Shown here: piece after piece, positions 56,224 through 64,000 of the stretch
Layout of the letters: the number at the start of each line of letters is the position of its first letter
How positions within the stretch are numbered: position 1 is the stretch's first letter
DNA from: Tieghemostelium lacteum
Lineage: Eukaryota > Evosea > Eumycetozoa > Dictyosteliales > Raperosteliaceae
Length of the DNA stretch: 64,000 bases
Assembly (NCBI GenBank): GCA_001606155.1
Contig: LODT01000013.1
Location: forward strand, 558,001 to 622,000
Direction of reading: 5' to 3'
Notes under the pieces: generated by a model
The model's database searches: none
What the model was told of the DNA's origin: nothing
Seen by the model: the letters and a program-made list of their open reading frames with translations, nothing else
Program-made: the position numbers and the translations under genes

Positions 56224-59098
56224 ATGGAGGAAATTCTTGGTAGCCTCGTTAAAGGATGGTCTACCAGAAAAAAATATAAACAATTAATATTACATAAAGA
56301 AAACAGAGATAAAGTAGCCAAAGAAATTTTGGAAACTGAACAAATATATGTTAGAAATTTAGAAATTATTGTTCAGGTAGGTATTCTGTTCACACTGTTT
56401 GGGAATTGATAATGATTTACTTATTTTACTATGATTAATCTGTAGAATTATTTAAAACCATTAAAAAATATAAATCCGCCATTATTATCGGCAAATTCAA
56501 TTCAGATTATTTTTGGACATATTGAAGACTTATTGACAGTCAACAGAGTACTATTGAATGCCATTCAAGATAGAATGTCAACATGGTATGTCAACAAACA
56601 GATTGGAGATAGTTTTACAAAATTGGCCCCCTATTTAAAATTATATACACAATATTGTTCATCCTATGACAAATCAATCAGTAGATTGAAAAGAAAATGT
56701 GATGATTCAAAAGATCTTACTGCTTATTTAAAGGTATGATTTTAAAAGTTATATTTATCAACAATCCAACAGTTATTAACTTTACCACAAACCTTTGTTG
56801 GGGTTTTTATATATAGAGAATAACATCAGAAACAGGATTTGGATTAGATTTACAGTCATTGTTAATTATGCCAATTCAGAGAATACCAAGATACAAGTTA
56901 TTATTGAAATCATTGATTGATTATACACCAATTGAGTCACCTGATTATCCAACTATTATGGATGCATTAGAAAAGGTATCACAAGTCGCCAATCACATTA
57001 ATGAATCTATTAGAGAAAAACAAAATTCTGAAAAGATTCTAAGTATTCAGAGAAGATTTACAGGTTATGTACCACCACTTTTGGCACCACTGAGAACATT
57101 TATTAAAGAGGGCTATCTAACTAAAATCTGCAGAAAAGAACCAAAAAAACGTTGGTTTATTCTGTTTAGTGATGCCTTACTTTATGGTACCAAAATTGAA
57201 ACTGTTGGAACTATGGACCCAATCTATAAATTCCATCGTCTCTTACCTTTAACCAATTCAAAACTTAACAATTTACAAGATAATGAAAAATCCAATAGTA
57301 TGTATTACTTTTGTAAATTTACACTCAAAATATACTAACTTAAATTATGTATGTGAAATTTCGTTTAGAATTTAAAAATTCATTTCAAATCATACACACA
57401 GATAAATCATTTACAGTATTTGCAGATACTGAACAAGAGAAAGCAGCATGGATAAAAGAGATTGAGCAGGTATTAAAGTTTTTAGGTCAAAATGAAGGTT
57501 CAGTAGCCAGAATGAATAAACAATATAGTAGTATGAAAATTCTAAAAAATACAAATGGCCAAGGTGAAGAAGAACAATCTCAAGGTTCTATTTCTGCTCC
57601 TGTATGGATACCTGATAACGATGCATTGGAATGTATGATTTGTACAGCTAAATTTACAACCATTCGAAGAAGACACCATTGCAGACGTTGTGGTAATGTA
57701 GTGTGTGGAAAATGTTCAGATTTCAATTGGAAATTGGATAATCAGAAAAAAGAAGTTAGAGTCTGTAAGACTTGTTATATCAGTTTGAGTAATGGTACTG
57801 GACAAGCTACTATCACTTCCAAACCTACTGGAGATGGAAAATCATCACCTGTAGAACAGTCATCAAGTCCAAATTCCAGTACTATTACTAATGGAGGAAT
57901 TAGTATTGATGTTGATTCTTCCTCTGATAATGACACCGATAATGAGACTTCGTCAATTGGTGATAGCCATTCTGAGATTCCAACCATCTCCGCATTATCA
58001 ACATTGATAATCACTGGTGATACATTTGAATTGCCTCCTCCACCACCCCCAATTGCCATTACAACTTCTTCTACTAGTTCAACTGTAATTCCACCTCAAA
58101 CCACCCCTATTCCACCTCCCATTGCCACTTTTACCACTCCATCAAGCACCAATACAACACCATCAACACCAACAACACCTCCAACACCATTCACACCACC
58201 ACCTCTCACCAAACAGGGATCACAAGCCAATTCACTTTTGAGTTTTTGTAATTTAGTTTTAAATACCAGTCCAAATGTGTCACCATCTCTCGAAAGAAAG
58301 AATTCAACACCAAAACTCTCTGATCTTGCAAAATTCAATATGCCAGAACATGGTAAAAGATCACAGAATTCATCACCAATCTCTTCACCTCAAATTCAAA
58401 GAAAAAATGATACAACTCAACCACTACCTACATCACCACTATCACAATCAGTACCTGTAACATCTAGCATTAACACCACCGAAGAAAAAGTAATTTTACC
58501 TGAAATTAAATCGATATTAAATAATAATACAACACCACCTACAACACCACCACCTTCACAACAACAATCACCCATAATACCACCAACTAAAACTAAACCA
58601 AATTTACCACCAACTGCAATGTTACCAGTTACACCTAAACCTCCAACAACATCATCACCAACAATGAGCCATTCATCACCATCTATACCTATTGTAGTTG
58701 CTAAACCAATACCATCACCACAACCATTTTTATCTCCACCTAATAACAACTCAACAACTACAACCACAAATGGAATTCATTCTAATATACCACTTGGTAG
58801 TTCATTACCAACTATGCCATCGATTCCAAAGAAACCATTACCTCCACCTCCACCACCTAAACAACCATCCTCAGTTAAATTACCACCTACACCACCTACT
58901 ACTCCACCTCCATCATTACAAAACGAACAATCAATTGAAAATATACAAACACCAACTATTGGTGCAGGTGGTAACAATCCTCCACCTCCTATTCCACCAA
59001 AAAGAAAGACAATTGCATTGCCTTCTAACCCACCACCACCAACTCCCCAGCCATTACCTGCAAGAGTACTACCTCCAACTCCACCCAAACGAAATTAA
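56224..59098 (+). CDS. DH-PH-FYVE Rho guanine nucleotide exchange factor (FGD-like)
   Basis: Four exons: join(56224..56376, 56446..56733, 56817..57297, 57369..59098), 883 aa; all introns are under 90 bp and keep phase. The DH domain (residues ~28-205) includes KEILETEQIYVRNLEIIVQ and LLIMPIQRIPRYKLLLKSL, the Rho-GEF helix. A PH domain follows (~250-345; KEGYLTKICR, RWFILFSDALLYG, then KAAWIKEIEQVL after the third intron). The FYVE finger is at ~385-450: WIPD, RRRHHCRRCGNVVC and RVCKTC, all PtdIns3P-binding elements. The last ~400 residues are Pro/Ser/Thr-rich with repeated PPPPPP and PxxP runs, likely SH3/profilin ligands. It should activate Rac- or Cdc42-like GTPases on PtdIns3P membranes such as phagosomes or macropinosomes. 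Confidence 0.93.
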
Positions 59099-59380
59099 AC
59101 ATCACTAACACCAACTCAATCAAAACAACTTTTACTCTATCTTATATAAAATAGAAAAAAGTTATTTTTTTTTTAAAGTATTATGTACTTAACACTAATA
59201 TGTATATGAATAAATGAATAAAAAAAAAGCAAATAAATAATATTGTAATTTGAATTTAAATTCTAATTTAGGAATTTTTTATTTTTATTGATTTGGTTCT
59301 GGAGTAAATTTTACAATTGGGAGGAAGGGAAAGGGGGAATAATTTAAATATACAATTCTGTACAGGAAAGATATAGAATC

Positions 59381-60288
59381 TTATAGAGAGAATAAACTAA
59401 TTATTGATTTCTTTCTAGGTTGTGGAATTACAGGTGATGGACTCATTGATATATTTACACCTGTTGATACACCATCACTTACACATGAAACAATGGTTGG
59501 TGAACTAGGAGGTTTGTTATTATTACCCTTTTGGAATGGTGATCTAGTAGACCCACTATTATTATTATTATTATTATTATTAATATTATTACTACTATTA
59601 TTTGTAGTAATAGTTGGAGTATTTGGTAAGATTGTTGGTATCTCACTATGATCGATATTATTATTACTTTCATTTAAATTTACAGAATGATTTGAGTTAA
59701 AAGAGGTTGAATTTGCTAAAACTTGAGTACCTGGTGAACTTGGAAAACTTCTACCAGTATATAAATATAAATCCTCAGAAATTAATTTCTCTTTTTCTTT
59801 ATCATGAATTTTCATTTGACTTAAATCTCTTTCAACAGTATTACTAGTACTGTTATTATTGTTTACATTAATATTATTATTATTACTATTATTACTATTA
59901 TTAAAAGAATTACTGTGAATATTACTACCACTATTCGTATATTGTTTCAATTGTTTTCTAAGTTCTAGTATCTCTTCCTCTAACTGAGCATGTCTTCTTT
60001 CATGTTGCTTATAAAAAAATTATTAGTACACCAATCTTAAATCAAAGTGTTTAAATATGGGCTTATACCTACACCATTTTCAAATTCATATTCAGAAATT
60101 AATTTATGAAAATTATTAATTTCTTTTTCTTGAGTTTCAATTTTTTGTCTGAGTTCTAAGTTTTCTTTTTCTAAACCGTATACAGTCATTTCAAGACCTC
60201 TAAGTTTAAAAACTGGTGATTGAAGAGGATCTCTCTTTAAATCATTGGTGTTATTGATATTATTAAGAATTGAAGTTGAATCCATCAT
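59381..60288 (-). CDS. Coiled-coil Asn-rich protein
   Basis: CDS complement(join(59381..60007, 60073..60288)), 280 aa; the 65-bp intron is phase 0. Residues ~25-95 form a coiled coil crossing the intron: FKLRGLEMTVYGLEKENLEL, then KIETQEKEINNFHKLISEYE, then QLEEEILELRKQLKQY. The rest is Asn/Ser-rich with short Ser-Pro motifs (SPSPVIPQPRKKS) and a small conserved-looking segment (RDLSQMKIHDKEKEKLISED). No known family recognised. Convergent with the RhoGEF gene (282 bp apart) and divergent from the MATE gene. The splice joining two in-register coiled-coil halves is good evidence that the model is right. Confidence 0.7.
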
Positions 60289-61140
60289 TTTTGTTTAATA
60301 ATTTATAATAAATAATTTCTCACTCACTTTAATTTTTAAATTTAAAAAATGAAGTCAATGGATGGATAGATATTGTAAATAAATAAACAGTATAGTCTAA
60401 CTAAATAACATAGACAATATATAAAATTTAAACAACAATATTAAAAAAAAAAACACCAATTTTTAATAAATTTTATTTTTGTAAATTGTATCAATTTTTG
60501 ATGTAGGAGTGTGTGGGGTGTGGTGGGATAAAATCCAAACTGAAAATGTGTTAACAATTGACCTCTATTTTCATTTAATAGGGTCCTATACCTTGTCAAC
60601 AGTTATTCCAATTCCATTGTATACAAGGTGTTGTGTATTTCTAGATAATACAAGAAATAAACATGTTTGGACATAAAAAATTTAAAAATAAAAAATTTAA
60701 TTAAATTTGTTTTCGTTTTATGACATTTCCACCTTTTGAAAGATTTTTGAATTTCTGCAACTTAGGGCCCAAAGGACACTCGATAATTCTTAAATTGTTC
60801 TCATTCAGCAATAAATCTATCGAATGTGATAGAAGCTTATCCCAAAAACAATAGCACACACAAATTAAACAAAATCCCCCACACCCCCAAACACACATAT
60901 ACTCCTGTTCAAAAGTATAATATCTTGTCTCTTTTACAACAATATTATTGTATGCTTGTCGTGTACTTTGATTAGCGACATTTCATAAACACTCAAAATA
61001 CAAATACACAAATATATACACAAAATTTCATTATTATAAAACAGATATTTAAGGATTAGAGAAAACAATATATATTATATCTCTACCCCCAAAAATAAAC
61101 ATTTACACCAATATATATATATAATACACATAGATAAAGA
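60289..61140. other. Divergent intergenic region, 852 bp, with one ORF-like island
   Basis: Contains the promoters of the coiled-coil gene (minus) and MATE gene (plus). Within it, 60701-60898 on the minus strand is richer in GC than its surroundings and has an open frame ending LRIIECPLGPKLQKFKNLSK. I could not build a convincing gene around it. The CA/C-rich stretch 60855-60900 is also unusual for this genome. Confidence 0.5.
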
Positions 61141-63086
61141 ATGAAATCCATAAATGATAAATATAAAGGTTCCATTCAGAAGGTTAATAGGACAGTTAAA
61201 GGATCAGTAACCAAACTCAGTGACACTTTTAAAGCGAGTAAAGGTATCTATCTAACTATCTATCTATCAATTCATCAGTTATATCTTTAATCACTATCTA
61301 TGATCTATTCTAACATTTTCATTTGTAGATGAGTTATTTTATTTACTAAATTGGACATGGCCTGTATTGATTAGTAATATATTGACCAATGTAGTTTACA
61401 TGTTTATCAATATGGCTTTCATTGGAAGAATAGGTACAAATGAATTAGCTGCTGTGGCACTAGGTAATACATGGCAATTTTGTACAAGTTCAGTTGTCAT
61501 AGGTTCAATGAATGCTATGGATACCTTTATAAGTCAAGGTTTTGGTGCAAGTACGTTTAACTTTATATCATTACAATTCATAATACTAACCATCACTTAT
61601 TATAGAAAATTATAAATTAATTACACTTACAGTTCAAAGAGGTGCAATAGTCTCTCTTCTTCTAAGTTTTTTTGTCGGTGTGTATTTTCAGTGTTATAAA
61701 ACTTCATTTTGAGATATAATATTAATATTGATGAATATTATTAGCAATTTTGTGGTTTTTTACTAAACCAGCATTGATATTAATACATCAAGACCCAGAA
61801 GTTGCAAATTTGGCTCATTTATATGTTTTGTAAGTTTAATGTGAATATTAATGATGGAAATCAATTTAGGATTATTAATTTGAGATATTTGATCAAAAAG
61901 GGGTCTTTTACCAGGTTTATTTATTGGAAATCTATTATTGGTTTTGGAAAAGTATTTACAAGGTATGGGTATAATGCAACCTTCTATTGCCATTGGTGTA
62001 TTTTTGAATATTTTCAATGCAATTTTCAATTTTTTATTGGTTCATGGTGTGTCAAAACATGGTGGTATTGGTATTATTGGTTGTTCAATTTCCACTTCAT
62101 TGTCTAGACTAATTGCTTTGTTAATGTTGTATGGTTGGATAAGGTACTTCAAATTACACCAAAACACTTGGTGTGGCTTCTCAAGAGAGGCTTTTGATTG
62201 GGCAGGTTTGAAAGAGTACTGTAAACTAGGTCTTCCCGCTGGTTTACAATTGAGTTTTGAAGGGTGGGGATTTGAATTGATGACAGTACTCTCTGGAACC
62301 TTTGGACCCACCCAATTAGACGGACACAGTATCTCTATGAATTTTACATTTTTCACATTTATGATACCATTGAGTATCAGTATTGCATTGTCTGTGAGAG
62401 TAGGTCAATTACTCGGCCAGAGAAACCCTGAACTTGCCAGAAAGTCCACCAGAGTGGCATATTGCATGACCATGTTACTCATGGGTATGATATCGATTAT
62501 TCAATACTCATCTAGAAAAGTTATAGGCTCTTTCTACACACCGGATAAAGAGGTGCAGAAAGTTGTGTCGCATATATTGCCAATAGCTGCAATGTTCCAG
62601 TTCTTTGATGGCTTTCAAACTATGAGTCAGGGTGTCATCAGAGGTACTGGTAAGAATAAAATTGGTGCCATGGTTAATTTTGTTGCATTCTATTGTATTG
62701 GTGTACCTTTAGGCTCTGTATTTGCATTTGGGTTTCATAAGCAGGTCTATGGACTGTGGTATGGGTTGGCTGTTGGTCTGTTTTGTAACGCTTTGATTCT
62801 GGGCATCATTGTGCTGAGAATTGACTGGGACAAAGAGGTGCTTAAAACTATTGAAAGAACTTCATCGTTCCAGAAACTAGACGAAATCGATACGGTTGAG
62901 GGAAGTGGAGCTGGAGACGTTCAAGATGATTTAGAAAAACAAGAACAACACTCAGAGAGTGAATATATAATCAACTCCAAATCCAACTCTATTGAGATGG
63001 ATGAATTTGAGAAATTCAATCAAGAAGAGACACCCTCTAATCCATTTGAGAATCTTATTACTAATAATGAGAAATTAAATCATTCG

Positions 63087-63133
<47 letters not shown>

Positions 63134-63260
63134 GAGTCACACAATTTCATTTGATCAGGAGATTTCAAGTGAATCTCCATCAACAAATTCTCTAAATGGT
63201 CATGTATATGACCAAGTAAATTCGGATTCTAAAACAATTAATCATGCCATTTTATTCTGA
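61141..63260 (+). CDS. MATE-family multidrug/organic cation efflux transporter
   Basis: Five exons: join(61141..61243, 61329..61550, 61606..61677, 61745..61829, 61901..63260), 613 aa; every junction keeps phase. The third intron uses a GTGTGT donor, and the last acceptor is CAAAAAG. Restored family segments: WTWPVLISNILTNVVYMFI, FIGRIGTNELAAVALG, then AMDTFISQGFGA joined to KNYKLITLTVQRGA, then VLGLLPGLFIGN and GQLLGQRNPELARKS. About twelve membrane helices are visible. MATE carriers expel organic cations and drugs in exchange for protons or sodium. The N-terminal ~35 residues are basic. The C-terminal ~110 are acidic and Ser-rich, with a pure TCA tract, and are likely cytosolic and regulatory. 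Convergent with SLD5. Confidence 0.93.
63084..63136 (+). repeat. TCA trinucleotide tract encoding poly-Ser
   Basis: About 16 TCA units in the C-terminal tail of the MATE transporter. Confidence 0.9.
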
Positions 63261-63317
63261 TGAAATGATAATGATAACAAAAAAATAAATATTTATTTGC
63301 AAATTGATTAATAATAC

Positions 63318-64000
63318 CTAAATTAAATCAATTTTTCCACTTTCTACAAAGAATTTTATAGGTTTATATCTTAAAAAGTATATTGTATTTATCTTAAATT
63401 CAACAGTTTCCTCACTAGATCCATAAATATATATTAATATAAAATTTCAACAAAATATGAACTTTATATACATACTCATCAATTTGATAATCACCTATAT
63501 TTTCTTTAGGTTTACAGAATATATAACTATCTAATTGAGGTTTAGTTGCATTTTCTTTTTCATTTTCTTTGTATACATCAGGTAATGCATCTAAAAATGT
63601 CTTTTTAAAATGATTTTCTAAAAGATTTGAAAATCTATTGTGATAAGAGTTAGGTATGATACTTATAGACACTGAATATGGTACTTTTAGTATATACATA
63701 CGATTTACAATACTTTAATTCGTTAGGTGATAGTTTTAAGATTTCATCATCGTCTTGTAGTATGTGTGCATAGAATTTCTCAATTTTTTTCAATCTGATT
63801 TTAAGATAGCATTTAATAATGTATTTTAATCTTTCTATTTCCATTTCATAGAGATTAGCTGTAAATTGATGTGATGAGTTCTTTATATCTTCAGAGATGT
63901 TCTTTTCTTTCTCTTCTATCTGTTCCATGATAAATGCAACTAACTCTCCTTCAAAGTTTAATAAATCTGGTGAAAACTTTTCATTTATCCAACATTGTTT
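63318..64000 (-). CDS. sld5: GINS complex subunit SLD5, 5' end outside the window
   Basis: Partial, complement(join(63318..63414, 63476..63634, 63702..>64000)). The window's minus-strand end opens in frame with KQCWINEKFSPDLLNFEGEL, the SLD5 opening WxNEKxxPELLxxE. Next comes the GINS A-domain helix YEMEIERLKYIIKCYLKIRL with KIEKFYAHIL and LSPNELKYCKS. After two introns of 67 and 61 bp comes the B-domain: NLLENHFKKTFLDALPDVY, then a final 97-nt exon encoding INTIYFLRYKPIKFFVESGK and stopping at 63318. That is the normal SLD5 C-terminus (RYKxIKxxVExGKVxLI). GINS is part of the CMG replicative helicase. The missing part is about 20-30 residues. Confidence 0.9.

Noticed and set aside
58096-59108. 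Gly/Val-rich frames and a His/Leu-rich frame in the GEF tail
   Set aside because: They are alternative readings of proline-rich codons (CCA, CCT, ACC).
21082-64000. CDC7 and SLD5 in one window, considered as a replication gene cluster
   Set aside because: They are about 40 kb apart with many unrelated genes between; coincidence is the simpler reading.
1-64000. Search for transposons, retroelements, telomeric or rDNA sequence
   Set aside because: No reverse transcriptase, transposase, integrase or long terminal/inverted repeats were seen; the region looks like ordinary gene-dense chromosome.

Overview
This is nuclear DNA from a dictyostelid social amoeba. The evidence is strongly AT-rich intergenic DNA with long poly(A)/poly(T) runs, short AT-rich introns (about 50 to 115 bp, GTATGT or GTAAGT donors) and poly-Asn/poly-Gln/poly-Ser tracts inside otherwise well conserved proteins. 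It also carries lineage-typical genes: a TalA-type talin, an AK1-type alpha-kinase with an Arf-GAP zinc finger, DIF/polyketide-type O-methyltransferases and dictyostelid ankyrin-like proteins. Codon use and homopolymer load look milder than in D. discoideum, so another dictyostelid genus is likely; I cannot name the species. No transposon, retroelement, CRISPR array, rRNA or tRNA was found.

Layout: (1) 1-10 kb, plus strand: 3' part of talin A, a Ran-like GTPase fused to FG repeats and a PAH domain, and a POT peptide transporter. (2) 10.2-34.7 kb, nine consecutive minus-strand genes: PUF/CCCH RNA-binding protein, a small hypothetical, a degenerate Ras-like domain joined to ankyrin-like repeats, a tail-collar-domain protein, an O-methyltransferase, CDC7 kinase, a small secreted protein, a Nup188-type nucleoporin and an AK1-type alpha-kinase. 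(3) 35.9-45.5 kb: DUF3825 protein, FHA protein and BSD protein (head to head), and PRP19 and USB1 (head to head). (4) 45.6-53.1 kb, minus strand: a WDR59-like/OXR1-like fusion, a prominin/tweety-topology membrane protein and an SDR39U1-type epimerase. (5) 53.4-64 kb: VPS53, a DH-PH-FYVE RhoGEF, a coiled-coil protein, a MATE transporter and the 3' part of GINS subunit SLD5.

Most gene models here were rebuilt by matching splice phases by eye. Several exons are short or easily missed: the first exons of the pseudo-Ras gene, tail-collar gene and PRP19, the last exons of the epimerase and SLD5, and the Arf-GAP exons of AK1.

The genes are mostly ordinary eukaryotic housekeeping genes with no shared pathway. 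The unusual content is domain fusions: Ran-like GTPase + FG array + PAH (7.1-8.2 kb); WDR59-like propeller/RWD + LysM/GRAM/TLDc (45.6-49.6 kb); pseudo-Ras + ankyrin-like (14.9-16.3 kb); and an alpha-kinase with an Arf-GAP finger lacking the arginine finger (31-34.7 kb). The only neighbour pair with a clear common theme is PRP19/USB1, both spliceosome factors, sharing a 274-bp divergent promoter.
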